The position numbers were made by a program, and so were the translations under genes. DNA of 64,000 bases from Hymenobacter ruricola (GTDB lineage Bacteria; Bacteroidota; Bacteroidia; Cytophagales; Hymenobacteraceae). This document shows, piece after piece, positions 25,457-34,220 of the stretch; the stretch's first letter is position 1; each line of letters opens with the position of its first letter. The stretch is from contig NZ_JADQDM010000007.1 of the NCBI RefSeq assembly GCF_015694525.1, positions 1 through 64,000 of the forward strand, given 5' to 3'. Under the pieces are notes generated by a model that saw nothing but the letters and a program-made list of their open reading frames with translations, was not told the DNA's origin and ran no database searches.

Positions 25457-26563
25457 ATGGCCATGCCCACGTTTACCCTCGGCATCGAGGAAGAATTTCA
25501 GACCATTGACCCCGAAACCCGGGAGCTCCGCTCCCACCTTTCGCAGATTGTGGAGGGCGGCAAAGTCATCCTGCAGGAGCAGGTGAAGGCCGAAATGCAC
25601 CAGGCCGTGGTGGAAGTTGGCACCAACATCTGCCACAACATTGACGAGGCCCGCACCGAAGTCCTGCACCTGCGCCGCCAGGTGATTGAGCTGGCCGACA
25701 AGCAGGGGCTAAAGATTGGCGCCGCCGGCACGCACCCGTTTTCGCGCTGGCAGGAGCAGCCCATCACGCCCGACGCCCGCTACGACAAAATCGTGGAGGA
25801 GCTGCAGGAAGCCGCCCGCTCCAACCTGGTTTTTGGCATGCACGTGCACGTGGGCATCGAAAACCGCGAAATCGGCGTATACATGATGAACACGCTGCGG
25901 TATTTCCTGCCGCACTTGTTCGCGCTCAGCACCAACTCGCCGTTTTGGGAGGGCCGCGAAACGGGCTACAAGTCGTTCCGCACTAAGGTATTCGAGCGGT
26001 TTCCGCGCACGGGCATCCCGGGCTTCTTCCACAGCGCCAGCGACTACGACGAGTTCATCGAGCAGCTCATCAAAACCGGCTGCATCGACAACGGCAAGAA
26101 AATCTGGTGGGATATTCGCCTCCACCCGTTTTTCGACACCATCGAGTACCGCATCTGCGACATGATGATGCGCGCCGACGAAACCATTGCCGTGGCCGCC
26201 ATCATGCAGGCGCTGGTGGCCAAAATCTACAAGCTCAAGGCCCAGAACCTCAATTTCCGCATCTACCGCAGCGCCCTCATCAAGGAAAACAAATGGCGCG
26301 CCGCCCGCTACGGCATTGATGGGCAAATGATTGACTTCGGCAAGCAGGAAGAAGTGCCCACCCGCAAGCTCATCCTGGAACTGCTCGATTTTATCGACGA
26401 CGTGGTGGACGACCTCGGCAGCCGCCACGAAGTAGAATACGTATTGAAGATGATGAAAATGGGCACCGGCGCCGACCGCCAGCTCCAGGTGTTTCGCGAA
26501 ACCGGCGACCTGAGCAAAGTGGTGGACTACATCTTAGCCGAAACTACCCACGGGCTTTACTAA
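25457..26563 (+). CDS. Carboxylate-amine ligase, YbdK/GCS2 family
   Basis: A 368-residue enzyme of the glutamate-cysteine ligase 2 family. Motifs: TLGIEEEFQTIDPETREL near 6-23, EVGTNICHNIDEARTEV near 53-69, AAGTHPFSRWQEQ near 89-101, FGMHVHVGIENRE near 125-137, LSTNSPFWEGRETGYKSFRT near 156-175, and the R/H-rich WWDIRLHPFFDTIEYRICD near 217-235. Members couple a carboxylate, often glutamate, to an amine using ATP. The second in-frame ATG at 25463 may be the real start. In this cluster it would add a gamma-glutamyl-type amide link, which is inference. Confidence 0.92.
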   Translation: MAMPTFTLGIEEEFQTIDPETRELRSHLSQIVEGGKVILQEQVKAEMHQAVVEVGTNICHNIDEARTEVLHLRRQVIELADKQGLKIGAAGTHPFSRWQEQPITPDARYDKIVEELQEAARSNLVFGMHVHVGIENREIGVYMMNTLRYFLPHLFALSTNSPFWEGRETGYKSFRTKVFERFPRTGIPGFFHSASDYDEFIEQLIKTGCIDNGKKIWWDIRLHPFFDTIEYRICDMMMRADETIAVAAIMQALVAKIYKLKAQNLNFRIYRSALIKENKWRAARYGIDGQMIDFGKQEEVPTRKLILELLDFIDDVVDDLGSRHEVEYVLKMMKMGTGADRQLQVFRETGDLSKVVDYILAETTHGLY

Positions 26564-26568
26564 ACCAG

Positions 26569-26576
26569 TATCTTTG
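26569..26576 (+). promoter_or_regulatory. -7-like box between ligase and amidotransferase genes
   Basis: TATCTTTG is an exact match. It lies directly before a terminator-like hairpin (26582-26618), so a transcript from it would meet that hairpin at once. Either the box is fortuitous or this is an attenuated internal promoter. Confidence 0.35.
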
Positions 26577-26581
26577 CCGTT

Positions 26582-26618
26582 GCAACGCCAGCCGCCCGGT
26601 TGGCGTTGCTTCTTTTTT
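26582..26618 (+). terminator. Terminator-like hairpin within the amidoligase cluster
   Basis: GCAACGCCA and TGGCGTTGC arms with a 10-nt loop are followed by TTCTTTTTT. It sits after the GCS2 gene and 69 nt before the amidotransferase start. Confidence 0.75.
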
Positions 26619-26686
26619 CACGGGGTTCAACGCCAGGCTTTTCGCTTTGCTGACCTCCCCCGTTTATCCCGCTTTATTTGATACTT

Positions 26687-27511
26687 ATGGAGGCTATTCG
26701 CATCGCCATTCTGGACATGTACGACAACGCGCGCAACGAAGGCATGCGCTGCATTCGGCAGCTGCTGGCCCGCAGCGCGGCCGAAAACGGCGCGGCTTTC
26801 GACGTTGACACCTTCAATGTGCGGGCCGAAAACGTGGTGCCCGGGCTGGACTACGACATCTACATTTCCAGCGGCGGGCCCGGCAGCCCGCTCCCGTCCG
26901 ACGAGCCCTGGGAGCGGCAATACTTCGATTTCATTGATGCGCTGCTGGCCCACAACCAGACCCAGGACAACAAGAAGCACCTGCTGCTCATTTGCCACTC
27001 GTTTCAGTTGGTGAGCCGGCACCTGGGCCTGGGCACCGTGAGCCGACGCAAGTCCACTTCGTTTGGGGTGCTGCCGGTGCACCTCACCCCCGCCGGCTTG
27101 GCCGAGCCAGTGTTGCAGGGCCTCCCCGAGCCGTTCTACATTGTGGACTCGCGCGATTTCCAGCTCACCAACCTCGACCTGGACCGCCTGAATGCCTACG
27201 GCGCGCAGGTGCTGTGCCTGGAGAAAGAGCGCCCCCACGTGCCCCTGGAGCGCGCCGTGATGGCCATTCGCTTCACGCCCGAGGTCATCGGCACGCAGTT
27301 TCACCCCGAGGCCGACGGCGAAGGCATGCTCCGCTACATGCTCACGGATGAGCGCAAGCAGCAGGTCATCACGGCCTACGGCGAAACTAAATACCACGAA
27401 ATGGTGCGCCTGCTGGCCGACCCCACCACCATCGAGCACACCGAATCGGTGGTCGTGCCTACTTTCCTGCGCCGGGCACTGGCCGAGCTGGGCCAGTTCG
27501 CCACTGCTTAA
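26687..27511 (+). CDS. Class I glutamine amidotransferase-like protein
   Basis: A 274-residue protein with a GATase1 fold. SSGGPGSPLPSDEPWE near 62-77 is the oxyanion region, LLLICHSFQLVSRHLG near 99-114 holds the nucleophile Cys, and VIGTQFHPEADGEGM near 203-217 gives the catalytic His and Glu. The usual GxCxG elbow reads ICHSF, which is atypical. The enzyme may hydrolyse glutamine to supply ammonia, or cleave a gamma-glutamyl amide like PuuD-type relatives. Its place between an amine ligase and an ATP-grasp-like protein suggests it handles an amide intermediate. ATG 26687 preferred to TTG 26678. Confidence 0.88.
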   Translation: MEAIRIAILDMYDNARNEGMRCIRQLLARSAAENGAAFDVDTFNVRAENVVPGLDYDIYISSGGPGSPLPSDEPWERQYFDFIDALLAHNQTQDNKKHLLLICHSFQLVSRHLGLGTVSRRKSTSFGVLPVHLTPAGLAEPVLQGLPEPFYIVDSRDFQLTNLDLDRLNAYGAQVLCLEKERPHVPLERAVMAIRFTPEVIGTQFHPEADGEGMLRYMLTDERKQQVITAYGETKYHEMVRLLADPTTIEHTESVVVPTFLRRALAELGQFATA

Positions 27512-27540
27512 CCCACTGCCTGCTCCACGCCGCCCTGCCC

Positions 27541-28731
27541 ATGATTCCGGAACCCCGCCGCGCGTTCAACGCCGCCTTCACCCCCGCCCGCTACCAGGAA
27601 ATGCTGGCCGACATCGACCAGCAGCTGCCCGGCCAACTCGATTTTCGGGTGGCCGAAACGCCGGTTTTTGTGCCGGCGGTGCTGCGCGACAAGTTGATTG
27701 CAGCCGGCGAAAGCATCATCCGGGTCATCGAGCAGCCAAATTTCAAGCAGCTAACCGAGGCCTCGATTCCGCCCCACCAGCGCGTGCCCAACGAAGATGC
27801 GCGGCCCGAGTTTCTGACGTTCGACTTTGCCGTGTGCCGCGATGCCCACGGCGAGCTGGAACCGCAGCTCATTGAGATGCAAGGGTTTCCTTCGCTGTAT
27901 GCGTTTCAGTCCTGGCTGCCCGGCGTGTTTGCCCGGCATTTCCCAGTCCCTGATTCGGTGACGCCGTTTCTGGGCGTTCCAGATTTTGATTCTTATCAGG
28001 AACGGATGCGGGCCTTTATTCTGGCCGGCGAACCCGCCGAAAACGTCATTCTGCTGGAGCTATTTCCGGAAAAGCAAAAAACGCGCGTCGACTTTGCGCT
28101 AAGCAAAAAGCTCTGGGGCATTGAAGCCGTTTGCATCACCGACATCCGGAAGCGCGGCCGTCAATTGTTCTACCAAAAGGATGGCCGCGAAATTCCAATA
28201 AGGCGCATTTATAACCGCATCATATTTGATGAGTTGGCCCGCTACCCGGAATTAAACACCGAATTTCAGCTCACTGATGACGTTGACGTGACGTGGGTGG
28301 GCCACCCCAACTGGTTTTTCCGCATCAGCAAGTTCACGCTGCCGCTGTTGCAGGGACCGTTTGTGCCGCCCAGCTATTTCCTGCACGAGCTGGCGCAGTA
28401 CCCGAGCGACCTGGAAAATTACGTGCTGAAGCCGCTGTTTTCCTTTGCCGGCGCCGGCGTGCGGCTGCACGTCACGGCCGCGGAGCTGGACGCATTGCCG
28501 GACAAGCAGCATTATTTATTGCAGCGCAAAGTGAGTTACGAGCCCGTGGTGCAGTCGCCCGACGGCCTGGTGAAATGCGAGATTCGCCTGCTCTACATCT
28601 GGCCCAAGGGCGAAGCCCGGCCGCAATTATTAACGGGCCTGAGCCGGCTGAGCCGGGGCGAAATGATTGGGGTCGACTTCAACAAAGACAAAGACTGGGT
28701 GGGCGGCACCACGCCGCTTTTCGAGCGCTAG
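27541..28731 (+). CDS. ATP-grasp-like (possibly circularly permuted) protein, last gene of the amidoligase cluster
   Basis: A 396-residue protein. The C-terminal half shows ATP-grasp features: NYVLKPLFSFAGAGVRLHV near 297-315 resembles the lysine/glycine ATP loop, VKCEIRLLYIW near 345-355 a strand with an acidic residue, and LSRLSRGEMIGVDFNKDKDW near 368-387 the R...N pattern seen in glutathionylspermidine synthase or circularly permuted ATP-grasp enzymes. The middle NVILLELFPEKQKTRVDF resembles the substrate-binding Rossmann part. It starts 29 nt after the amidotransferase, so the two are very probably co-transcribed. The function is inferred from these motifs; I do not know a named family. 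Confidence 0.7.
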   Translation: MIPEPRRAFNAAFTPARYQEMLADIDQQLPGQLDFRVAETPVFVPAVLRDKLIAAGESIIRVIEQPNFKQLTEASIPPHQRVPNEDARPEFLTFDFAVCRDAHGELEPQLIEMQGFPSLYAFQSWLPGVFARHFPVPDSVTPFLGVPDFDSYQERMRAFILAGEPAENVILLELFPEKQKTRVDFALSKKLWGIEAVCITDIRKRGRQLFYQKDGREIPIRRIYNRIIFDELARYPELNTEFQLTDDVDVTWVGHPNWFFRISKFTLPLLQGPFVPPSYFLHELAQYPSDLENYVLKPLFSFAGAGVRLHVTAAELDALPDKQHYLLQRKVSYEPVVQSPDGLVKCEIRLLYIWPKGEARPQLLTGLSRLSRGEMIGVDFNKDKDWVGGTTPLFER

Positions 28732-28822
28732 CCCAACCGGGCACGCCATTTGAAAGGGGGCCGAACAACGCCCGGCAAAGCTTGCGCGTAAAGCGCAACC
28801 TCACCACTTGTCCCCGCCATTC

Positions 28823-29350
28823 ATGTCTTCCCTCTCCGAAAAAGGCCTCAAGCTCTCCAAGAACGCGCTGTTCAACGTGTTTATCGGCCGCGCCACCAAG
28901 CTGCTCGGCCGCCCGTTCAAGGTGGTTACGGTGCTCAACGAAGCCGCCGACAAGCTCGCCGACAAAGAAAGCAAGGACAATAAGTTCCGCCAGCTTTTTG
29001 AGGTAGCCCGCACGCTGGTGCGGCTGGTGCGTAGCTACATCAGCGGCGATTACCGCGAGATTTCCAGCAGCACCATCGTCTCGGGGCTGGCGGTGCTGCT
29101 CTACGTGCTGTCGCCCATCGACCTGGTGCCCGATTTTATCCCGGTATTGGGCTTTCTCGACGACCTGAGTCTGGTGAGCTGGTTTGTAGGCAAATTCCAG
29201 GTGGAAATCACCAGGTTTCGCGAGTGGGAAGAAACCGGCCGCGGACGTGCGCTTGGCATCGAAGGCTCGTTTTCGGGCCCCGATGCAGCCGCTCGGCCCG
29301 CCCGGGGCGATGCCGCCCTGCCCAGCGTGGCCGAGTTGGGGCACTCGTAA
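28823..29350 (+). CDS. DUF1232 / YkvA-family membrane protein
   Basis: A 175-residue protein. The DUF1232 signature YVLSPIDLVPDFIPVLGFLD lies near residues 93-112 and forms a membrane hairpin. An N-terminal amphipathic part (KGLKLSKNALFNVFIGRATK) and a low-complexity tail flank it. Function of the family is unknown. ATG 28823 chosen over TTG 28808. It follows the amidoligase cluster by 91 nt on the same strand but has no obvious link to it. Confidence 0.85.
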   Translation: MSSLSEKGLKLSKNALFNVFIGRATKLLGRPFKVVTVLNEAADKLADKESKDNKFRQLFEVARTLVRLVRSYISGDYREISSSTIVSGLAVLLYVLSPIDLVPDFIPVLGFLDDLSLVSWFVGKFQVEITRFREWEETGRGRALGIEGSFSGPDAAARPARGDAALPSVAELGHS

Positions 29351-29442
29351 CGCCGAATGGCGCCCGGCTTCTTCGTTTGCATGCTTAACTTTCCGGCCCT
29401 GGCCGGCGTTGCCACACCGGCCTTTTAGCCTAACCGTTTTCT

Positions 29443-29742
29443 ATGCCCACGTTCGTCGTTTCCATTCGTTTGCCGGAAACCTTCGATGAGGAATTTATTT
29501 CCCTGATACCGAGCCACCGGGCTTTCATCAACCACCTGCTGAGCGAAAAAATTGTGGAAGTGTACGCCATCAGCAGCGACCGCAGCCGCGGCTGGGTGAC
29601 CATGAACGGGGACGACGCCGCGGCCGTGCAGGCGGTGGTCGAGCAGTTTCCGCTTTACCATTTTTTGCAGGGCGTGGAAATTGACGAGCTGTTCATCTTC
29701 GACAGCACCGCCTCGCGCTTTCCTCACATCAGCTTAAATTAA
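29443..29742 (+). CDS. Small hypothetical protein, possibly YciI-like alpha/beta barrel
   Basis: A 99-residue soluble protein. The order of secondary structure (FVVSIRLP, helix, VEVYAISSDRSRGWVTMN, helix, YHFLQGVEIDELFIFD) fits a dimeric ferredoxin-like or YciI/muconolactone isomerase-type fold. No catalytic residues can be assigned. A terminator follows 5 nt after the stop. Confidence 0.65.
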   Translation: MPTFVVSIRLPETFDEEFISLIPSHRAFINHLLSEKIVEVYAISSDRSRGWVTMNGDDAAAVQAVVEQFPLYHFLQGVEIDELFIFDSTASRFPHISLN

Positions 29743-29747
29743 TTACG

Positions 29748-29779
29748 GAGCGGCCCCGCACGTTCGGGGCCTCGTTTAT
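29748..29779 (+). terminator. Terminator hairpin
   Basis: GGCCCCG and CGGGGCC arms with a CACGTT loop are followed by TCGTTTATT. Confidence 0.7.
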
Positions 29780-29784
29780 TCATT

Positions 29785-30660
29785 ATGGGCACTTTAGTAT
29801 CTGGCTTCTCCTCTCTCCGGCTGGCTGGTGCCGGCGCGGCGCTGACGGCCATCACGGCGGCGTTCATAAGCCCGCCCCCTCCCCCGGCCATTACCACCGA
29901 GCAGCTTACGAGCCGGATGAGCGCGGCCATCGAGGGCCTGAAGTATTTGCGCTGCACGGTGAAGGCACAGGAGCGCATTGGCGGCAACATCAACCAGGCG
30001 CGCAGCATCATGAAGCTGACGTATAAGCCGTTGCGCATCTACATTAAAAACCAGAAAGGCGTGGAAGTGCTCTGGCTGCAGGGCCAAAACGACGGCGATG
30101 CCTGGGTGTACCCGGCCAGCTTTCCCTACGTCACGCTCAGCCTGGACCCCAACGGCAAGCTGATGCGCAGCAACCAACACCACACGGCTTTGCAAGCCGG
30201 TTTTGGCACCATTGCGGACCTGCTGCGCACCACCGGCCTGCGCCAGGACAATGCCTACAGCAAGTCGTTTCGCTACGCCGGCGACACCACCGTTCAGGGC
30301 CGCACCAGCCACGTGCTGCGCTCCGATTTCCCGCAATTCCGCTACGTGACCTACAAAGCCGGCAAAAACGAAACCATTGAAACCGTGGCCGAGCGGTTTG
30401 GCTGCGGCACCTACCGCGTGGTGGAGCGCAACGGCCTGACCATCGGCGAAAAAATCCCCGAAGGAAAAGTGCTGCAGGTGCCCAACGCCTACGGCCGGCG
30501 CACGGTGCTGTGCGTGGACCCCAAAACCTACCTGCCCACCATGGTGCAGGTGAACGACGACAAAGGCCTGTTTGAAAAATTCGAGTTCCTGGACGTCGTG
30601 CCCAACCAGCCCATTCCCCTGGAGGAGTTTACCAAGGACTATAAGGACTACAAGCTGTAG
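29785..30660 (+). CDS. Exported DUF1571-like protein with a LysM-like segment
   Basis: A 291-residue protein with an N-terminal hydrophobic export segment (about 8-28). The main part resembles the DUF1571 group of exported proteins (RCTVKAQERIGGNINQARSI, then KPLRIYIKNQKGVEVLW). The segment ETIETVAERFGCGTYRVVER near 203-222, ending EGKVLQVP, reads as a LysM-type peptidoglycan-binding module. It probably acts in the periplasm or at the cell wall. A family-1-type hairpin repeat follows the stop. Confidence 0.75.
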   Translation: MGTLVSGFSSLRLAGAGAALTAITAAFISPPPPPAITTEQLTSRMSAAIEGLKYLRCTVKAQERIGGNINQARSIMKLTYKPLRIYIKNQKGVEVLWLQGQNDGDAWVYPASFPYVTLSLDPNGKLMRSNQHHTALQAGFGTIADLLRTTGLRQDNAYSKSFRYAGDTTVQGRTSHVLRSDFPQFRYVTYKAGKNETIETVAERFGCGTYRVVERNGLTIGEKIPEGKVLQVPNAYGRRTVLCVDPKTYLPTMVQVNDDKGLFEKFEFLDVVPNQPIPLEEFTKDYKDYKL

Positions 30661-30670
30661 CGTACAGCCC

Positions 30671-30759
30671 CGTCATCCTGAGCACAGCGAAGGACCTTCT
30701 CACGCATGAACGGAAAACGTTCCGCCGAGAGAAGGTCCTTCGCTGCGCTCAGGATGACA
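30671..30759. repeat. Dispersed hairpin repeat, family 1 variant
   Basis: CGTCATCCTGAGCACAGCGA through CGCTGCGCTCAGGATGACAG, with GAAGGACCTTCTC and GAGAAGGTCCTTC as inner arms. It lies between convergent genes. The inner arm (GAAGGACC) differs from the other copies (GAAGCATC). Confidence 0.85.
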
Positions 30760-30766
30760 GGAGGAG

Positions 30767-31639
30767 TTATCTCCGCATCGTTTTTTCGATTTGTTCCCAC
30801 ATGTCCGGGGTCAGCATTTCCAGCTTGTTGAACTCGCCGGCGCCGTTCAGCCACTCGCCGCCATCGATGGTGACGACTTCGCCATTGACGTAAGCCGAAA
30901 AATCCGACACCAGGTACGCCGCCAGGTTGGCCAGCTCCTGATATTGGCCCACGCGCTTGAGCGGTACGCTGGCGGCCGGGTCGAGCTTGCTGGCCAGCGG
31001 CTCGGGAAACAAGCGGCTCCAGGCGCCCTCCGTCGGGAACGGGCCGGGCGCAATGGCGTTGGAGCGGATGCCATACTTGGCCCACTCCACGGCCAGCGAG
31101 CGGGTGATGGCCAGCACGCCCGCCTTGGCCGCCGCCGACGGCACCACGAACGCCGAACCCACCGAGGCGTAGGTGGTGACAATGTTGAGGATGGTGCCGG
31201 GCTTTTTGTCGGCAATCCAGCGCTTGCCCACGGCCAGCGTGCAGTTGTAGGTGCCGCGCAGCACGATGTCCACAATCACATCAAAAGCCTTGTGCGACAG
31301 GCGTTCCGTGGGGCTGATGAAGTTACCGGCCGCGTTGTTGAGCAGCACATCTACCCCGCCAAACTCCTGAACGGTGCGTTCCAGCATGGCTTCTACCTCG
31401 TCGTACTTGCGCACGTCGCAGGCAATGGCCAGCACCTTGCCGCCGGTTTGCTGGCGCAGCTCTTCGGCGGTTTTTTCCAGCACGTCGAGCTTGCGGCTGC
31501 TGATGGTGACGTTGGCCCCCAGCTGCAGGAAATAGGTGGTCATGGCCCGGCCCAGGCCGGTGCCGCCGCCGGTCACGATGATGGTTTTGCCGGCCAGCGC
31601 GTTGTCGCGCAGCATGGGCTGGGTGTAGGGAGTGTTCAT
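30767..31639 (-). CDS. Short-chain dehydrogenase, 2,4-dienoyl-CoA reductase-like
   Basis: A 290-residue SDR. The NADP site is VTGGGTGLGRA (23-33), NNAAGNF follows near 105, and the active-site region TTYASVGSAFVVPSAAAKAG fits the PECR/FadH-type dienoyl-CoA reductase arrangement in which the catalytic Tyr precedes SxxAK at a longer distance. IAPGPFPTEGAWSRLFP near 196-212 is also typical of that branch. The likely role is reduction of unsaturated acyl-CoA during fatty-acid oxidation. Start ATG 31639; an alternative ATG lies at residue 9. Confidence 0.88.
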   Translation of the reverse strand: MNTPYTQPMLRDNALAGKTIIVTGGGTGLGRAMTTYFLQLGANVTISSRKLDVLEKTAEELRQQTGGKVLAIACDVRKYDEVEAMLERTVQEFGGVDVLLNNAAGNFISPTERLSHKAFDVIVDIVLRGTYNCTLAVGKRWIADKKPGTILNIVTTYASVGSAFVVPSAAAKAGVLAITRSLAVEWAKYGIRSNAIAPGPFPTEGAWSRLFPEPLASKLDPAASVPLKRVGQYQELANLAAYLVSDFSAYVNGEVVTIDGGEWLNGAGEFNKLEMLTPDMWEQIEKTMRR

Positions 31640-31818
31640 GCGGAGGTAACAATGTGGGTGCGAAGCGCGGCTCCGGCCGCCGCCCGAAGGTACTAGAAGC
31701 TGGCTCGACGGGCCACATGGCGGGACGGAAGCGGCTCATTTCGGTTGCCGAATATAGTATTTCGGCATTTTTTGCTGACCTTCGTGCTTTGTAAGCCGAA
31801 TTAGTGGTTGAGGACAAG

Positions 31819-32697
31819 ATGACAAGTTCCATTTCCGGGGGCTCCGCGAGCACGACATCGGGAGCGGAACTCCCCAAAGTATTGGTGATGGGCTGTGGGT
31901 GGCTGGGCCTGGCTCTGGCCCGCTCTCTGGCCGCCGACGGCCACCAGGTGCTGGGCACCACCACCACGCCCGAGAGCATCGCCATCATGCAGCAGGCTGG
32001 CATCGAGCCGCATCTGTTGCGCCTGGGGTCCGATTTTGGCGCCCCAGCCGAAGCGCTTCTGCTGCGCCTGCTCCAATCCGCCGACGTGCTGGTGCTGAAC
32101 GTGCCGCCGCGCGCAGCGGCGGCCGGCGCTTATCCCACGCTGCTGCGCCCCGTGCACCGGGCGGTGGCCGCGGCCGGCACGCGCCACGTGCTGTTCGTGA
32201 GCTCGACCAGCGTGTATCCCGACGAGCCGCGCGTGATGCACGAAACCGACGCCCTAAGCACCCGCGATGCGGCGTCGGACGTGCTGCGGGCCGAGGGCCA
32301 CTTCGTGCCGCGCTACGGGCAATGGAAAAGCACCGTGGTGCGCCTGGGCGGCCTCATCGGGCCCGACCGGGCACCCGGGCGCTTCCTGGCCGGGCGCCGC
32401 GACCTGGGCCAGGGCAACGCCCCCGTCAACCTCGTGCACCTGACCGATGCCGTGGGCGTGTTGTCGGCCATCATCAAGCACGGGGCCTGGGGACACACGT
32501 TCAACGTGTGCGCGGTGCAGCACCCGCTGCGGCGCGACTTTTATCCGGCCGCTGCCCGCTACCTTAAATTGGAGCCGCCCACGTTCAAGGACGAAACCGG
32601 CACCAGCGGCAAAACCATCGACAGCAGCCTGGTGCGCTCGGTGCTGCCGTATAAATTCCAGCACGACGATGTGCTGGCTGCATTGGAGCACTGCTAA
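31819..32697 (+). CDS. NAD(P)-binding epimerase-like protein (YeeZ-like)
   Basis: A 292-residue Rossmann protein. VLVMGCGWLGLALARSLAAD near 21-40 is the dinucleotide-binding motif, VLVLNVPPRA near 90 and FVSSTSVYPDEPRVMHETDA near 125-144 match the YeeZ/extended SDR branch. ATG at 31819 chosen over GTG at 31804. Physiological substrate unknown. It is followed 39 nt later by a flavoprotein gene that has its own -7 box. Confidence 0.82.
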   Translation: MTSSISGGSASTTSGAELPKVLVMGCGWLGLALARSLAADGHQVLGTTTTPESIAIMQQAGIEPHLLRLGSDFGAPAEALLLRLLQSADVLVLNVPPRAAAAGAYPTLLRPVHRAVAAAGTRHVLFVSSTSVYPDEPRVMHETDALSTRDAASDVLRAEGHFVPRYGQWKSTVVRLGGLIGPDRAPGRFLAGRRDLGQGNAPVNLVHLTDAVGVLSAIIKHGAWGHTFNVCAVQHPLRRDFYPAAARYLKLEPPTFKDETGTSGKTIDSSLVRSVLPYKFQHDDVLAALEHC

Positions 32698-32724
32698 CTG
32701 AGGGCCTGGCAAAGACGCCGGCCG

Positions 32725-32732
32725 TACCTTTG
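32725..32732 (+). promoter_or_regulatory. -7 box, 4 nt before a GTG start
   Basis: TACCTTTG followed by CGCC and then GTG at 32737. The predicted transcript start falls at or beside the start codon, so the flavoprotein mRNA is probably leaderless. Confidence 0.6.
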
Positions 32733-32736
32733 CGCC

Positions 32737-34002
32737 GTGAATATTGACGCGTCCAAACCCCTGGTGGCCGTGATTGGCGGCGGGGCGGCTGGCTTCTTTG
32801 GTGCCATTGCCTGCGCCGAAGCCAACCCCGATTTGCAAGTGTTGCTGCTGGAAAAAACGGGCAAGCTGCTCAGCAAAGTGCGCGTGTCGGGCGGCGGGCG
32901 CTGCAACGTGACCCATGCCTGCGAAAGCCCCGCCCAGTTGGTGGCCCACTACCCACGCGGCAGCAAGCAGCTGAAAAATGCCTTCCAGCAGTTTGGCGTG
33001 GCCGATACCATTGCGTGGTTTGCCCGGCGTGGCGTGACGCTGAAGACCGAGGCCGACGGCCGCATGTTTCCCACCACCGATTCCAGCGAAACTATTGCCC
33101 GCGCCCTGGAAGACGCCGCTCGGCAGGCGGGCGTGCGCATCCTCACCAATGCCAGCGTTGACGAAATTCAAGCCGAGGAACGCGGTGGCTTTAGCTTAAA
33201 ACTAAGCGGTGCCAATGCTCCGTTGCATGGCCCTTTGCTAGCTCAGAGCGTGCTCATTGCCACCGGTGGCAACCCCAAAAGTGCCAACTATGAGTGGCTG
33301 CGCGCCCTGGGCCACGCCATTGCTGAGCCCGTGCCTTCCCTTTTCACCTTCAACGTGCCGGAGTCGCCGCTGAGTGAGCTGATGGGCGTGAGCGTACCCT
33401 ACGCCCGCGTGGTGCTGGCCGGCGAAAAGCTGCAATACGAAGGCCCATTGCTGGTGACTCACTGGGGCGTGAGTGGGCCGGCCGTGCTGAAACTTTCGGC
33501 CTGGGGCGCCCGCCGGCTCAGCGAGTTAGGCTACGTGGGAACGGCGCTCATCAACTGGATTCCGGCCCATACCGAGGAAACTTTGCGGCCCTGGCTGCAA
33601 CAGTTTCGGCAGGAGAACGGCAAGAAAACGGTGGCCTCCAACCCCCAGTTTGGCCTGCCCCAACGCCTGTGGCGCAACCTGACCGAACAAGCCGGCATCG
33701 GCCCCGAGACCCGGTGGAGCGACCTGCCCGCCAAAGCCCAAAACCGCTTGTTGGAACTGCTGCTGCGCTCGCCCCTGGCGGTGCGCGGCAAAACGACCTA
33801 CAAAGAAGAGTTTGTGACCTGCGGCGGCGTCGTGCTAAGCGAAGTGGACCTCAAAACCATGCAAAGCCGGCGCGTGCCGGGCCTGTACTTTGCCGGCGAA
33901 GTGCTTGATATCGATGGCATCACCGGCGGCTTCAACTTCCAGGCAGCCTGGACCACCGGCTTTCTGGCGGGCCAGGCCATGGCGCTTAGGAATCTGGAAT
34001 AA
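32737..34002 (+). CDS. NAD(P)/FAD-dependent oxidoreductase, HI0933/YhiN family
   Basis: A 421-residue flavoprotein. FAD motifs: VAVIGGGAAGFFGAIACAEA near 10-29, VRVSGGGRCNVTHACESPAQ near 48-67, IATGGNPKSA near 169, and GLYFAGEVLDIDGITGGFNF near 383-402 with AWTTGFLAGQA at the end. The family is conserved but its substrate is unknown. It starts with GTG 4 nt after a perfect -7 box. Confidence 0.9.
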   Translation: MNIDASKPLVAVIGGGAAGFFGAIACAEANPDLQVLLLEKTGKLLSKVRVSGGGRCNVTHACESPAQLVAHYPRGSKQLKNAFQQFGVADTIAWFARRGVTLKTEADGRMFPTTDSSETIARALEDAARQAGVRILTNASVDEIQAEERGGFSLKLSGANAPLHGPLLAQSVLIATGGNPKSANYEWLRALGHAIAEPVPSLFTFNVPESPLSELMGVSVPYARVVLAGEKLQYEGPLLVTHWGVSGPAVLKLSAWGARRLSELGYVGTALINWIPAHTEETLRPWLQQFRQENGKKTVASNPQFGLPQRLWRNLTEQAGIGPETRWSDLPAKAQNRLLELLLRSPLAVRGKTTYKEEFVTCGGVVLSEVDLKTMQSRRVPGLYFAGEVLDIDGITGGFNFQAAWTTGFLAGQAMALRNLE

Positions 34003-34005
34003 AAC

Positions 34006-34114
34006 AGAACGTCATGCTGCGCGCAGTCGAAGCATCTCTACCGCTGTAGCTCTACCAATTGCGAGGAATAGTTGCGCGGTAGAGATGCTTCGGCTGCGCT
34101 CAGCATGACGTTCT
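34006..34114. repeat. Dispersed hairpin repeat, family 1
   Basis: AGAACGTCATGCTGCGCGCA through TGCGCTCAGCATGACGTTCT, with the core arms GTCGAAGCATCTCTACCG and GCGGTAGAGATGCTTCGG. Confidence 0.9.
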
Positions 34115-34220
34115 TCTGTTCTCCGGCTCCGTTCATAGTCCAGCCGCCGACGTCTGTAACCTTCCCACAACTCAGGCAGTAAAGAGAACATACTTTCCAA
34201 CTTACATTTCTCTTTCCCCA

